In this document: piece after piece, positions 21,351-30,856 of the stretch | How positions within the stretch are numbered: the first letter of the stretch is position 1 | Layout of the letters: every line of letters starts with the position of its first letter | Source of the DNA: Williamsia sp. 1135 | GTDB lineage: Bacteria > Actinomycetota > Actinomycetes > Mycobacteriales > Mycobacteriaceae | DNA: 39,419 nucleotides | Direction of reading: 5' to 3' | Assembly (NCBI RefSeq): GCF_002095395.1 | Contig: NZ_MJEI01000063.1 | Coordinates: 1-39,419, forward strand | Notes under the pieces: model-generated | Database searches by the model: none | What the model was told of the DNA's origin: nothing | Seen by the model: the letters and a program-made list of their open reading frames with translations, nothing else | Made by a program: the position numbers and the translations under genes

Positions 21351-22013
21351 ATGATGTTTTTGACCCGTTCCACCCGACTTAAAACTGCTGTATCTGCCGC
21401 TGGTGTGGCGGCGGCTGTGGTGTTGGCCGGCTGTAGCGACGATGGCGGTCACGATATGGATTCGATGGGCGGCGACTCGATGTCGTCAACCACATCGGCC
21501 AGTGCCGCCCCGTCAAGTTCGACTGGCGCCGCCGCACAGTTCAATGATGCCGATGTGATGTTCGCGCAGATGATGTATCCCCATCACGCTCAGGCTGTGG
21601 AGATGGCCGATCTGGTGCAGGGGCGCACCACCAACCCGCAGATCATCGAGCTGGCTGCGGCGATCAAGTCCGCGCAGGGCCCGGAGATGACGCAACTGCA
21701 GCAGTGGTTGGCGCAGTGGGGCAAACCCGCCCCGACCGCCGGCGCCGACATGGGCGGTATGGACCACGGCGGCAGCGGCGGCATGAGCGGGATGATGTCG
21801 GCTCAGGACATGACTGATCTGGCGGCGAAGAATGGCGCCGAGTTCGATCAGGCGTGGCTGACGATGATGATCGAACATCACACCGGCGCTATCGAGATGG
21901 CCAACACTGAGATCGCGGACGGTTCCAATGAGCAGGCCAAGCAGATGGCTCGCACGATCGTACAAACCCAGCAGACTGAGATCGACACCATGAAGGCGCT
22001 GCAAACGCAGTAG
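21351..22013 (+). CDS. DUF305 lipoprotein, copper-resistance associated
   Basis: The 220-aa product has a lipoprotein signal peptide ending in the lipobox VLAGC (Cys about residue 26). A Met/His/Asp-rich spacer (GGHDMDSMGGDSMSS) follows, then a DUF305 four-helix domain. The two family motifs are present: FAQMMYPHHAQAVEMADLV and LTMMIEHHTGAIEMANTEI. A Met/Gly-rich loop (GADMGGMDHGGSGGMSGMM) separates them. Such proteins are ferritin-like and bind metal through His and Met. AAGGAG stands just before the start, with ATG at 21351 or 21354. A strong hairpin follows the gene, which suggests it ends a transcript begun at the DUF6153 gene. Confidence 0.92.
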   Translation: MMFLTRSTRLKTAVSAAGVAAAVVLAGCSDDGGHDMDSMGGDSMSSTTSASAAPSSSTGAAAQFNDADVMFAQMMYPHHAQAVEMADLVQGRTTNPQIIELAAAIKSAQGPEMTQLQQWLAQWGKPAPTAGADMGGMDHGGSGGMSGMMSAQDMTDLAAKNGAEFDQAWLTMMIEHHTGAIEMANTEIADGSNEQAKQMARTIVQTQQTEIDTMKALQTQ

Positions 22014-22027
22014 ACCTGGCGCCGGTC

Positions 22028-22060
22028 CCCCGGTCTGGCACCGCCGGTGCCAGACCGGGG
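22028..22060 (+). terminator. Long perfect hairpin after the DUF305 gene
   Basis: The arms CCCCGGTCTGGCACCG and CGGTGCCAGACCGGGG are fully complementary over 16 bp, separated by one base, so the hairpin loop forms from the stem top. It begins 15 bp after the stop codon. No U-tract follows. Confidence 0.75.
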
Positions 22061-22174
22061 TCGGCGTTCCTCGCGTCCCCCTTTCTTGGCTTCAGCGGCA
22101 CCGCCCTGGCCGGGCTACCAACCCGGTCGCAGCCGTTGCCTGGCTTCCCTGTCTCATCACTTTTCGGAGTTTTT

Positions 22175-23410
22175 ATGCGAACCCCTCCCCGGTGGGGGCT
22201 GGCGGTGGTGGCGCTCTGTGCGGCAGCACTGACCGCCTGCACCACCTCGTCCCCGTCCACGCCATCTTCGAGCACGTCGGCAGCTGCCTCGGCCGACCGG
22301 CCGGGCGGTGATGCCCCGCAACTGACCATCACGCCCGGTGACGGCGCCGACACCGTCACACCCACTGATCGGGTGGAGGTGCAAACCTCTTTGGGGACAC
22401 TGGAATCGGTGGTGTTGACCAACGAGACCGGCGCTCAGATCGAGGGTTTCTACACCCCGGATCGGGTGGACTGGAAGCCAGCTGTGCCGCTGGGGTACGG
22501 CCGCACCTACACTCTGACCGCGGCCGCCGTGCACGAGGATCAGCGCACCGAGCGCACCATTTCGTTCTCTACGGTCACTCCGGGCACGCAGACCAAACCG
22601 ACTTTTGTCAGCACCGGTGGGAACTTGCTCACCGACGGCGCGTCCTACGGGGTCGGGATCGTGGTGGTGGCCCAGTTCGACGAGCCCATCGGCGACCGCG
22701 CCGCCGCCGAACGGTCGCTGGTGGTGCGCACCGACCCCCCAGTGACCGGGTCCTGGAACTGGGTCGACGAGCAAAACGTGCACTGGCGTCCCCGCGAGTA
22801 CTACACCCCCGGCACCACGGTGTCGGTGAGCGCCAACATCTATGGAGTTCAGCTGGGAGAGAACTTATTCGGTCAAGAGGACGTGAGTACCTCGTTCACC
22901 ATCGGTGATGCCCACGTCTCGATCGCCGACGACACCACCAAGCAGGTGTCGGTGTTCAGCAACGGCGAGTTGGTGCGCACCATGCCGACTTCAATGGGCC
23001 GCGGCGGCACCGAAACCGTCAACGGCCGCACCATCCACTTCTGGACACAATCAGGCACCTATACCGTGCTCGACAAGGCCAACCCGGTCATCATGGACTC
23101 CTCCACCTATGGGCTTCCGGTGAACTCGCGCCTGGGGTATCGCCAATCGATCAACTACGCCACCCGCATCAGCAACGACGGCATCTACCTGCACGAATTG
23201 ACCGACACCATTGCCCAGCAGGGCAACACCAACATGTCTGCCGGGTGCTTGAACCTCAACCCCGACAACGCTCGCTGGTTCTACGACTTCTCGGTTCCCG
23301 GAGACATCGTGGAGGTCCGCAACACCGGCGGCCCACCCCTGGAGCTGTGGCAGAACGGGGACTGGAGCGTGCCCTGGGAGCAGTGGCTCGCCGGCAGCGC
23401 GCTGTCATGA
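22175..23410 (+). CDS. L,D-transpeptidase lipoprotein (LdtMt2-like)
   Basis: The 411-aa enzyme forms 3-3 peptidoglycan cross-links. It has a lipoprotein signal (lipobox ALTAC, Cys22), two Ig-like domains (about 50-150 and 155-255) and a YkuD catalytic domain. Its motif HELTDTIAQQGNTNMSAGCLNL places the nucleophile at Cys358, close to the position in mycobacterial LdtMt2. The C-terminal extension (LELWQNGDWSVPWEQWL) is the usual family tail. ATG at 22175 has CGGAG about six bases upstream. Its stop overlaps the next gene in ATGA. Presence in a copper island suggests cell-wall reinforcement as part of metal stress tolerance. Confidence 0.93.
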   Translation: MRTPPRWGLAVVALCAAALTACTTSSPSTPSSSTSAAASADRPGGDAPQLTITPGDGADTVTPTDRVEVQTSLGTLESVVLTNETGAQIEGFYTPDRVDWKPAVPLGYGRTYTLTAAAVHEDQRTERTISFSTVTPGTQTKPTFVSTGGNLLTDGASYGVGIVVVAQFDEPIGDRAAAERSLVVRTDPPVTGSWNWVDEQNVHWRPREYYTPGTTVSVSANIYGVQLGENLFGQEDVSTSFTIGDAHVSIADDTTKQVSVFSNGELVRTMPTSMGRGGTETVNGRTIHFWTQSGTYTVLDKANPVIMDSSTYGLPVNSRLGYRQSINYATRISNDGIYLHELTDTIAQQGNTNMSAGCLNLNPDNARWFYDFSVPGDIVEVRNTGGPPLELWQNGDWSVPWEQWLAGSALS

Positions 23411-24258
23411 CATCAACTGTCCGCTGGCGCCGCTCGTCGCGTGGGGCGGCGCTGGCCGTGGCTGCGGTGATCGTGGTCGGCTGCGCCACCGACGATCCCC
23501 TCCCCGGCAGGCTGCCACCAGCACCGGGGACTGCGGCCACCACGGCCACTGCGCTATCCCCACTCCTGACGCATTTGCACGGGCTGCATGTGTCCGCCGA
23601 CCGAACACTATTGGCGGGCACCCATACCGGGCTGGTCGCGATCAACCCCACCGGCACTACCACCCCTGTCGGGACCTCCGATGATGACCTGATGGGGCTG
23701 ACCGGAGCGCCCGGCAGCGACCTGTTGTTCGCCTCCGGCCATCCTGGCCCCTCAAGCTCTGCCCCCAACCCCCTGGGCGTGCGGGCCAGCTCCGACGGCG
23801 GAAGAACCTGGGTGGACCGATCACTGTCCGGGCAGGTCGATGTCCACGTTCTGGCCGCAGCGGGCAACCTGCTCGTCGGCTCTGACGGAAGTCCGACTCT
23901 GATGGTCTCATCGGACGCCGGACACACCTGGAGCGTTGGGGCGCACCTGGTTCCACGCTCGCTGGCAATCACCGTCGACGGGATCTGGGCGGCCACCGAC
24001 GAAGGCGCTCTGTGGCACAGCACCGACGACGCGCGCTCGTTCGCCGAAATCTCCGCACCCACCATTGGGCTACTGGCCGGCAGCGGCAGCACATTATGGG
24101 CAGTCGATGCCGACGGCTACGCCTGGCAGCAACTCGAAGGCCGAGCATGGCTCAAACATTCCTGGATCGGGGCTCCCGACGCGATCACCGTCGCCACCGA
24201 CGGCACCGCCTACGCCGCCACCAACGCCGAGCTGTGGACCCTCACACCTCGCCCTTGA
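23407..24258 (+). CDS. BNR-repeat beta-propeller lipoprotein, unknown substrate
   Basis: The 283-aa product has a signal peptide with lipobox VVGC. Repeated beta-propeller blades follow with Asp-box like motifs (ASSDGGRTWVDRS, VSSDAGHTWSVG, HSTDDARSFAEIS). The type is found in the F510_1955-like family beside copper genes in actinobacteria. It has no recognisable hydrolase residues, so a binding or scaffold role is more likely than sialidase activity. Its ATG overlaps the L,D-transpeptidase stop (ATGA), which gives translational coupling. A CsoR-type operator begins one base after its stop codon. Confidence 0.82.
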   Translation: MTSTVRWRRSSRGAALAVAAVIVVGCATDDPLPGRLPPAPGTAATTATALSPLLTHLHGLHVSADRTLLAGTHTGLVAINPTGTTTPVGTSDDDLMGLTGAPGSDLLFASGHPGPSSSAPNPLGVRASSDGGRTWVDRSLSGQVDVHVLAAAGNLLVGSDGSPTLMVSSDAGHTWSVGAHLVPRSLAITVDGIWAATDEGALWHSTDDARSFAEISAPTIGLLAGSGSTLWAVDADGYAWQQLEGRAWLKHSWIGAPDAITVATDGTAYAATNAELWTLTPRP

Positions 24259-24275
24259 ATACCCCAGGGGGGTAT
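24259..24275 (+). promoter_or_regulatory. CsoR-type copper operator 1
   Basis: ATACCCCAGGGGGGTAT is a GC-rich inverted repeat of the CsoR operator kind. It is identical over 17 bp to the operator at 28003 and overlaps a possible -10 (TATGGT). It starts immediately after the stop of the upstream gene, so the copZ-copA transcript is separately controlled. Confidence 0.8.
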
Positions 24276-24297
24276 GGTAGACCGTAGGTAGGCCTTG

Positions 24298-24534
24298 ATG
24301 AGGCCTCCGTGCGTCACCACCTGCACGGCACGGCAGTTACAAGAGCAAGGGGTTGTCATGACCTGCGGCCATTGCGCGTCCTCGGTCCGCGAAGAGGTCG
24401 GCGCCCTGCCTGGGGTGTCCGATGTCGAGGTCGATCTGGACACCGGATCGGTCACCATCACCAGCACCGACTCGATCGAGCCAGCGGCGGTGAAGGCCGC
24501 CGTGGCCGAGGCGGGGTACCAGGTCGCCGAGTGA
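24298..24534 (+). CDS. copZ: CopZ-like copper chaperone (HMA domain)
   Basis: The 78-aa protein carries the HMA core MTCGHCASSVREEVGALPGVSDVEVDLDTGSVTITSTDSIEPAAVKAAVAEAGYQV. The Cu(I)-binding CGHC is at residues 23-26. It delivers copper to the ATPase. The region before the motif is unusual: a second Cys pair (PPCVTTC) and the sequence QEQGVV replace the usual beta strand. ATG at 24298 keeps a full-length domain. ATG at 24358 has AAGGGG six bases upstream but would delete the first strand. It lies 22 bp after the CsoR operator. Confidence 0.85.
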   Translation: MRPPCVTTCTARQLQEQGVVMTCGHCASSVREEVGALPGVSDVEVDLDTGSVTITSTDSIEPAAVKAAVAEAGYQVAE

Positions 24535-24617
24535 GCACAGCGATACCCGGCGCCGAACGAAAGTTTCTGCGGCGCCGGGTATCTGCCCCCGCTCATCCCG
24601 TCGCGTGAACTAGGAGA

Positions 24618-25601
24618 ATGATGATGAACACCGCTACCCGGCTAACTCTCTACGGCGCAGGCCTGGTGGTCACCTTTGGGGCCACTTTCGTCGTAGCCGC
24701 GGCGGTAGTGCCTGATCGGGTCGCCCGCGACTGGACTGCCTCAGCCGAGCACGCCGCCCACACCCCCACCGACACTGCTGCTGCTCCTGTCGCGGAGGCG
24801 CCACCGGTACGCGGAGTGTCGGTCGCTGCCGATGGCTACGCCCTGACCGCCGTGGTCGCACCCACCCGTGTCGGTGAGAGCGATGAGCTGGCATTCACCA
24901 TCACCGGCCCCGACGCCCGCCCGGTCACCGGATTTGAAACCTCCCACGACAAACAGCTGCACGCGATCATCGTCGCCAGCGACGGCTCTAACTACCGCCA
25001 CGTGCATCCCACGATGGATGCCGTGGGGCGGTGGTCGCTGCCTTGGCAGTGGCCCGCTGCCGGCAGCTACCGCGTTTTCGCTGACTTCGTTCCTGCCGCC
25101 ACCGGCACGGACATCACCTTGAGCAGCACTGTGACCGTGGCCGGTGAGGTGGCTCCGCCGGCGACACGGCCGGCGAGCTCCACCGATGAGGTGGCCGGCT
25201 ACCAGGTCAGCCTCACCGGGGACCTCACCACCGCCGGGGCATCCACGCTCACGGCCCGGATCAGCCGCGACGGCCAGCCGGTGACCACCCTGCAGCCCTA
25301 CCTCGGCGCCTACGGACACCTGGTCGCCCTGCGCGAGGGAGATCTGGCCTACCTGCACGTGCACCCAGAAGGCGCCGCACCTACTGGCCCAGAACAACTC
25401 TCGGGGCCCGACGTACAGTTCGCGACCGCCGCACCCACCCCGGGCAGATATTGGCTGTACTTCGACTTTCAGGTCGACGGCCAAGTCCACACCGCCGAGT
25501 TCGTCCTGAACGCCGCCGGACCCGCGGCCTCCACCCCCTCGGCCCCTACGGCCAGTCCGCCCCCGGCGCCGGCACCCACCGACGCCCACGGCGGCCACTG
25601 A
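24618..25601 (+). CDS. Membrane-anchored exported protein with His-rich motifs, copper locus
   Basis: The 327-aa protein has an N-terminal anchor (TLYGAGLVVTFGATFVVAAAVV). Two repeated beta-sandwich domains follow with matching motifs (NYRHVHPTMDAVGRWSLPWQWPAAGSYRVFADF and AYLHVHPEGAAP...PGRYWLYFDFQVDG). A Pro/Ala tail ends in AHGGH. The HVHP motifs and the H-rich end suggest extracytoplasmic copper binding. The family is an actinobacterial one that accompanies CopA; I know of no proven biochemical role. Three ATG codons lie in tandem at 24618, 24621 and 24624, with AGGAG just before them. It sits between copZ and copA in one operon. Confidence 0.78.
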   Translation: MMMNTATRLTLYGAGLVVTFGATFVVAAAVVPDRVARDWTASAEHAAHTPTDTAAAPVAEAPPVRGVSVAADGYALTAVVAPTRVGESDELAFTITGPDARPVTGFETSHDKQLHAIIVASDGSNYRHVHPTMDAVGRWSLPWQWPAAGSYRVFADFVPAATGTDITLSSTVTVAGEVAPPATRPASSTDEVAGYQVSLTGDLTTAGASTLTARISRDGQPVTTLQPYLGAYGHLVALREGDLAYLHVHPEGAAPTGPEQLSGPDVQFATAAPTPGRYWLYFDFQVDGQVHTAEFVLNAAGPAASTPSAPTASPPPAPAPTDAHGGH

Positions 25602-25634
25602 CCACCGCGCACAACCCCGTTCAAAAGGAACACC

Positions 25635-27965
25635 ATGGCTACTGCACCTGCATCTGCACCCCAGACCTCCGCTGCACTCGAACTCGAGATCGGCGGCATG
25701 ACCTGCGCGTCGTGCGCCAACCGGATCGAACGCAAGCTCAACAAACTGCCCGGGGTGACCGCGACGGTGAACTACGCCACCGAAAAGGCGAAAGTCACCG
25801 CAGGCTCCGGCGACCTCGACCCTGACACCCTGATCGCCACCGTCGAACAGGCCGGGTACACCGCCGCCCTGCCCACCGCGCGCACCAGCAATGGCGCCGA
25901 CGACGGCGACCAGCGCACCCGCCCCGACGGCGAGCTGGCCGCCTTGCGCCAGCGACTGTGGGTCTCGGTCGTGTTGACGGTGCCGGTGATCGCGCTGGCG
26001 ATGGTCCCGGCGTGGCAGTTCACCTACTGGCAGTGGGCCTCACTGACTCTGGCCGCGCCGGTGATCGTGTGGGGCGCCTGGCCTTTTCACAAAGCGGCGT
26101 GGATGAAGCTGCGGCACGGTACCGCCACTATGGACACCCTGGTCTCGGTCGGCACCCTCGCCGCCCTGGCCTGGTCGATCTATGCGCTGTTCTGGGGCAC
26201 GGCCGGACAGCCCGGGATGACCCACGGTTTCGAGTTGACCGTCTCCCCCACCGACGGTGCGGGCAACATTTACCTGGAAGTCGCCGCCGGGGTCACCATG
26301 TTCATTCTGGCCGGCCGCTACTTCGAAAAGCGTTCCAAACGCCAAGCCGGAGCAGCACTGCGTGCCCTGCTCGAGCTCGGTGCCAAAGACGTCGCCGTCG
26401 TGCGGGGCGGCACCGAAGCCCGCATTCCCATCACCGACTTACGCGTGGACGATGAGTTCGTGGTGCGGCCCGGAGAGAAGATCGCCACCGACGGCGTCAT
26501 CACCAGCGGACGCTCCGCTGTCGATGCGAGCATGCTGACCGGCGAATCGCTGCCGGTCGAAGTCAGCGAAGGCGACGCGGTCACCGGCGCGACCGTCAAC
26601 GCCGGCGGCCGGCTCATCGTGCGGGCCACCCGCGTGGGTACCGATACCCAGCTGGCGCGGATGGCTCAGCTCGTCGAAGATGCCCAATCGGGTAAAGCGC
26701 AGGTCCAGCGACTCGCTGACCGCATCTCCGGGATCTTCGTCCCCATCGTCATCGCGATCGCCGTCGCGGTCCTCGGCGGCTGGATCGGTGCCGGGTTCCC
26801 GCTCAGCGCCGCATTCACCGCAGCGGTGGCCGTGCTGATCATCGCCTGCCCCTGCGCCCTGGGGTTGGCCACACCCACCGCACTGCTGGTGGGCACCGGC
26901 CGCGGAGCCCAGCTGGGCATCCTGATCAAGGGCCCCGAGATTCTTGAATCGACCCGCGCTGTGGACACCATCGTCCTGGACAAGACCGGCACCGTGACCA
27001 CCGGAACGATGACCCTGCAGCAGGTCGTCACCGCCGACGGCGTTGCCCCCGACGATGTGCTGCGACTGGCCGGGGCGCTCGAGCACGCCTCCGAACACCC
27101 CATCGCCCGAGCCATCGCGACCGCCGCGGCCGAGGAGACCGGTCCCCTGCCGTCGGTGGAGTCGTTCACCAGCGTGGACGGCAAGGGCGTACACGGTGTC
27201 ATCGAGGGACACGCGGTGCTGGTGGGACGCGAGAGCCTGCTTACCGACTGGTCCCTGCACCTCGAGGGCACGCTGGCCGCGGCCAAGACTGCGGCCGAGC
27301 AGACCGGGAAAACAGCAGTCGTGGTGGCCTGGGACGGCCGCGTCCGCGGCGTGCTCGTGGTCGCCGACACCATCAAACCGACCAGCGCCGCCGCGATCGC
27401 CCAGTTCACGGCTCTGGGCCTGACCCCGATTCTGCTCACCGGGGACAACCGCGGCGCCGCCGACTACGTCGCCGCCCAGGTCGGTATCACCGACGTCATC
27501 GCCGAGGTCCTGCCTCAGGACAAACTCGCTGTCATCGCCGACCTGCAGAAGCAGGGCAAAACAGTGGCCATGGTTGGCGATGGTGTCAACGATGCCGCCG
27601 CCCTCGCCCAGGCCGACCTGGGGCTGGCGATGGGCACCGGCACCGATGTGGCCATCGAGGCCGCTGACATCACCCTGGTGCGTGGTGATCTGCGTTCAGC
27701 GGCCGACGCGATCCGGTTGGCCCGCAAAACATTAGACACCATCAAAATGAATCTGTTCTGGGCGTTCGCCTACAACATCGCCGCTATCCCCCTGGCCGCG
27801 CTTGGGCTGCTCAACCCCATGCTCGCCGGGGCTGCCATGGCATTGTCCAGCGTGTTCGTGGTGAGCAACAGCCTGCGCTTGCGCGGGTTCACCTCCCGCG
27901 CCACCTCAGCGGCGCCGACCCCACCCGCTTCGGCACTCACCCACCGGCCGTTGCAGCACGCCTGA
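25635..27965 (+). CDS. copA: Cu(I)-exporting P1B-1 ATPase
   Basis: The 776-aa pump expels Cu(I). The N-terminal HMA domain contains [16 protein letters not shown]. The transmembrane metal site is [10 protein letters not shown], and the phosphorylation motif is DKTGTVT. The ATP-binding domain has HP in [10 protein letters not shown] and [16 protein letters not shown]. The last helices carry YNIAAIPLA and [15 protein letters not shown], which match the YN and MxxSS residues of Cu(I) pumps. The size and domain order are typical. AAAAGGA stands before the ATG at 25635. It is co-transcribed with copZ and the His-rich exported protein under operator 1. Confidence 0.95.
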   Translation: MATAPASAPQTSAALELEIGGMTCASCANRIERKLNKLPGVTATVNYATEKAKVTAGSGDLDPDTLIATVEQAGYTAALPTARTSNGADDGDQRTRPDGELAALRQRLWVSVVLTVPVIALAMVPAWQFTYWQWASLTLAAPVIVWGAWPFHKAAWMKLRHGTATMDTLVSVGTLAALAWSIYALFWGTAGQPGMTHGFELTVSPTDGAGNIYLEVAAGVTMFILAGRYFEKRSKRQAGAALRALLELGAKDVAVVRGGTEARIPITDLRVDDEFVVRPGEKIATDGVITSGRSAVDASMLTGESLPVEVSEGDAVTGATVNAGGRLIVRATRVGTDTQLARMAQLVEDAQSGKAQVQRLADRISGIFVPIVIAIAVAVLGGWIGAGFPLSAAFTAAVAVLIIACPCALGLATPTALLVGTGRGAQLGILIKGPEILESTRAVDTIVLDKTGTVTTGTMTLQQVVTADGVAPDDVLRLAGALEHASEHPIARAIATAAAEETGPLPSVESFTSVDGKGVHGVIEGHAVLVGRESLLTDWSLHLEGTLAAAKTAAEQTGKTAVVVAWDGRVRGVLVVADTIKPTSAAAIAQFTALGLTPILLTGDNRGAADYVAAQVGITDVIAEVLPQDKLAVIADLQKQGKTVAMVGDGVNDAAALAQADLGLAMGTGTDVAIEAADITLVRGDLRSAADAIRLARKTLDTIKMNLFWAFAYNIAAIPLAALGLLNPMLAGAAMALSSVFVVSNSLRLRGFTSRATSAAPTPPASALTHRPLQHA

Positions 27966-28002
27966 CCACTTCCCCACCCACCCGATCGTCACACCTCGAC
28001 TA

Positions 28003-28019
28003 ATACCCCAGGGGGGTAT
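28003..28019 (+). promoter_or_regulatory. CsoR-type copper operator 2 with overlapping -10
   Basis: This is an identical 17-bp copy of the operator at 24259. TATACG at its right end can serve as a -10, and CTCGAC 16 bp before it as a -35, so the repressor would sit on the core promoter. Confidence 0.8.
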
Positions 28020-28022
28020 ACG

Positions 28023-30176
28023 ATGGATGCCATGAACGCTCCGCAGCACAACCACCCGGCGCACTCACCCGCGACACCCACCGAGCACGCCCATGCTGGT
28101 GCGGTGCAGGAGCACACCTCGCATGAGCACCCCGGCCACGACGACCGCCACAGCGACCACGGTGCACACGGCGGGCATCAGGGTCACGCCGGACATGGTG
28201 ACCACGTCGGACAATTCCGGCGCCTGTTTTGGATCATGCTGGTGTTGGCCATTCCGGTGGTCGGATTCTCGAACATGTTCGCCATGCTCGTCGGATACGA
28301 GTTACCCGACAGCGAAGCAGTGACCTGGATTTCGCCGATTCTGGGCACCGTGATGTTCGCCTGGGGCGGCCGGCCGTTCCTGACCGGCGCGGTCAGTGAA
28401 GTGCGGTCACGGGCGCCGGGCATGATGCTGCTCATCGCCCTGGCGATCACGGTGGCGTTCGTGGCGTCATGGGGTGCGAGCGTGGAACTGCTGGACCATC
28501 AGCTTGATTTCTGGTGGGAACTGGCCCTGTTGATCGTGATCATGTTGTTGGGGCACTGGATTGAGATGCGGTCGCTGGCTCAGACGACGTCCGCGCTGGA
28601 CTCGTTGGCGGCGCTGCTACCCGACGAAGCTGAACGAGTCGACGGCGACACCACGGTCACCGTGCCGCCCTCGCAACTGCAGGTCGGTGACGTCGTCATC
28701 GTGCGCCCCGGCGCCAGCGTGCCTGCGGACGGAAAGATTGTCGACGGCACCGCCGAGATAGACGAATCGATGGTGACCGGGGAATCGAAGACGGTGCGCC
28801 GCAGCGCCGGTGACGCCGTGGTCGCCGGAACTGTCGCCACCGATTCGGGGCTGCGGGTGCAGGTTACCGCCACCGGCGACGACACTGCCCTGGCCGGAAT
28901 CGGACGACTGGTCGCCGAAGCGCAGAACTCGACGTCGCGGGCGCAGCGGCTCGCCGATACCGCCGCGGGCTGGTTGTTCTGGTTCGCCCTGGGTGCTGCG
29001 GTACTGACCGCCATCGCTTGGACCGTGCTCGGCTATCCCGACGACGCGGTCGTGCGCACGATCACCGTCCTGGTCATCGCCTGCCCGCACGCACTGGGCT
29101 TGGCCATCCCACTGGTGGTGGCCATCGCCACCGAACGCGCCGCCCGCGGCGGGGTATTGATCAAAGACCGCCTCGCGCTGGAAAGCATGCGCACCGTGGA
29201 CACCGTGCTGTTCGACAAGACCGGCACCCTGACCAAAGGCGAACCCACCGTCACCGCCATCCACGCAATCGCCGCCCATTCCGAGGACGATGTATTGGCC
29301 TGGGCCGCAGCCGCCGAAACCGACAGCGAACATCCCTTGGGCACAGCGATCGTGCACGCCGCACAGACTCAGCACCTCACCCGCGTTGCCGCTAGCGATT
29401 TCACCTCATCGCCCGCCGTCGGTGTCTCGGCTGTTGTGGACGGTCGCCGTATTGAGGTCGGCGGCCCGCGACTGCTCGAGCAGTACCAGCACAGTGAGCT
29501 CGACGTCGCCGAGCGCTGGCGGGCCGACGGCGCCATCATCTTGCACGTGCTCGCCGACGGGCAGGTCATCGGCGCCCTCAAACTGGCCGACGAGGTGCGT
29601 AGCGAATCACGCCAGGCCGTCGACGCGCTGCACAAGCTCGGTATCCAGGTCGTCATGATCACCGGCGACGCCGAAGCGGTGGCCCAGTCGGTGGCCACTG
29701 AACTCGGCATCGACCGCGTGTTCGCCGGAGTCCGCCCCGAACACAAAGCCTCCACAGTCAAAGAACTTCAATCCGAGGGCCGCACGACGGCCATGGTCGG
29801 CGACGGTGTCAACGACGCCCCAGCACTCGCCCAAGCCGACGTCGGCATCGCCATCGGCGCCGGCACCGACGTCGCGATCGCCTCAGCCGGGGTCATCCTC
29901 GCCAGCGACGACCCACGATCGGTGCTCTCAGTGATCGAGCTATCGCGAGCGAGCTACCGGAAGATGAAGCAGAACCTGTGGTGGGCCGCCGGTTACAACC
30001 TGATCTCCGTACCCCTAGCTGCCGGGGTCCTCGCCGGGATCGGGTTCGTCCTGCCCATGTCAGTCGGGGCGATCTTGATGTCGGCCTCTACCGTGGTCGT
30101 CGCACTCAACGCCCAACTGTTGCGGCGCCTGGACCTGCGACCGGACACCAGTGTGGCCGCTGCGCTCGGCAGGTAG
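28023..30176 (+). CDS. copB: P1B-3 type copper-transporting ATPase with His-rich N terminus
   Basis: The 717-aa pump has a His/Asp-rich N-terminal metal-binding region (many His in residues 5-58, e.g. HEHPGHDDRHSDHGAHGG) instead of an HMA domain. The transmembrane site is CPHALGLAIPL, the CPH signature of CopB-type Cu(II)/Ag pumps. Other motifs are DKTGTLT, SEHPLGTAIV and GDGVNDAPALAQADVG. Start choice: ATG at 28023 abuts the operator. ATG at 28032 (MNAPQHNH) fits a leaderless transcript from the TATACG box and may be the true start. Two pumps with different metal sites, each under the same operator, cover different copper states. Confidence 0.93.
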   Translation: MDAMNAPQHNHPAHSPATPTEHAHAGAVQEHTSHEHPGHDDRHSDHGAHGGHQGHAGHGDHVGQFRRLFWIMLVLAIPVVGFSNMFAMLVGYELPDSEAVTWISPILGTVMFAWGGRPFLTGAVSEVRSRAPGMMLLIALAITVAFVASWGASVELLDHQLDFWWELALLIVIMLLGHWIEMRSLAQTTSALDSLAALLPDEAERVDGDTTVTVPPSQLQVGDVVIVRPGASVPADGKIVDGTAEIDESMVTGESKTVRRSAGDAVVAGTVATDSGLRVQVTATGDDTALAGIGRLVAEAQNSTSRAQRLADTAAGWLFWFALGAAVLTAIAWTVLGYPDDAVVRTITVLVIACPHALGLAIPLVVAIATERAARGGVLIKDRLALESMRTVDTVLFDKTGTLTKGEPTVTAIHAIAAHSEDDVLAWAAAAETDSEHPLGTAIVHAAQTQHLTRVAASDFTSSPAVGVSAVVDGRRIEVGGPRLLEQYQHSELDVAERWRADGAIILHVLADGQVIGALKLADEVRSESRQAVDALHKLGIQVVMITGDAEAVAQSVATELGIDRVFAGVRPEHKASTVKELQSEGRTTAMVGDGVNDAPALAQADVGIAIGAGTDVAIASAGVILASDDPRSVLSVIELSRASYRKMKQNLWWAAGYNLISVPLAAGVLAGIGFVLPMSVGAILMSASTVVVALNAQLLRRLDLRPDTSVAAALGR

Positions 30177-30214
30177 CGACCTACAATGCACACGCCCGAC
30201 AACGAAGGACTTCC

Positions 30215-30538
30215 ATGGCTGCCAGCACACCCACCCACGACGGGGACCACACTGCCCCACACGGATACATCGACGACAAAAAGAAGTACCTTGCGCGCCT
30301 CAAACGGATCGAAGGCCAAGCCCGCGGGCTGCACCGGATGGTCGACGAAGAGCAATACTGCATCGACATCCTCACCCAGATTTCCGCGCTCACCAAAGCC
30401 CTCGAAGGCGTGGCGATCGGCCTACTCGATGATCACCTCAAACACTGCGTCGTTGACGCCGCCAAGACCGGCGGTCCAGAAGCCGAAGCCAAACTCAAAG
30501 AAGCCTCCGACGCCATAGCCCGATTGGTTCGGTCCTAA
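30215..30538 (+). CDS. csoR: CsoR copper-sensing repressor
   Basis: The 107-aa all-helical repressor has the Cu(I) ligands in the Cys-His-Cys pattern at Cys49 (QYCIDIL), His74 and Cys78 (DDHLKHCVVDA). The 25- and 4-residue spacings equal those in M. tuberculosis CsoR (Cys36, His61, Cys65). The conserved KKYLARLKRIEGQARGL helix forms the DNA and tetramer surface. Apo-CsoR would bind the operators at 24259 and 28003 and release on Cu(I) binding. ATG at 30215 has GAAGGAC upstream. It follows copB by 38 bp and is probably cotranscribed, which gives feedback control. Confidence 0.95.
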   Translation: MAASTPTHDGDHTAPHGYIDDKKKYLARLKRIEGQARGLHRMVDEEQYCIDILTQISALTKALEGVAIGLLDDHLKHCVVDAAKTGGPEAEAKLKEASDAIARLVRS

Positions 30539-30601
30539 AGCCCGCCCACGCCTCACTAGCTTCGGGACACAGACCCCCTCAGACCGAAAGCCTCTCGCCC
30601 C

Positions 30602-30856
30602 ATGACACACACCCCCCGCCTACCCCAGTGGTTGTTCACACTCGTGGTCACCTCCGGGGCGTCAATCGCCTTCTTTTTGGGGCTCGTGCTATCCGCTCCG
30701 TACGCCACCGACATCGCCCACACCCGCCAGCCGCACCCACCCCAGATCACCGATCCCGGCTGGCCACACCTACACAACTGGCTCTGGGCATCGGCCACGG
30801 GTGCCGCCGTGCTTACCGCCCTACTCGTTGGCATTGGCCGTATCGGCCGCGACTAA
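30602..30856 (+). CDS. Small two-helix membrane protein after csoR
   Basis: The 84-aa product has two hydrophobic segments (LFTLVVTSGASIAFFLGLVLSA and LWASATGAAVLTALLVGIGRI). Between them is a short loop with Tyr, His and Trp (HTRQPHPPQITDPGWPHLHNW). I recognise no family. ATG at 30602 is 63 bp after csoR on the same strand, so it may be the last gene of the copper operon, but it has no clear ribosome site. Confidence 0.55.
   Translation: MTHTPRLPQWLFTLVVTSGASIAFFLGLVLSAPYATDIAHTRQPHPPQITDPGWPHLHNWLWASATGAAVLTALLVGIGRIGRD

Noticed and set aside
23657-24092. Sialidase activity for the BNR-repeat protein
   Set aside because: Asp-box blades are present but no catalytic Tyr/Glu/Arg set of sialidases can be recognised.
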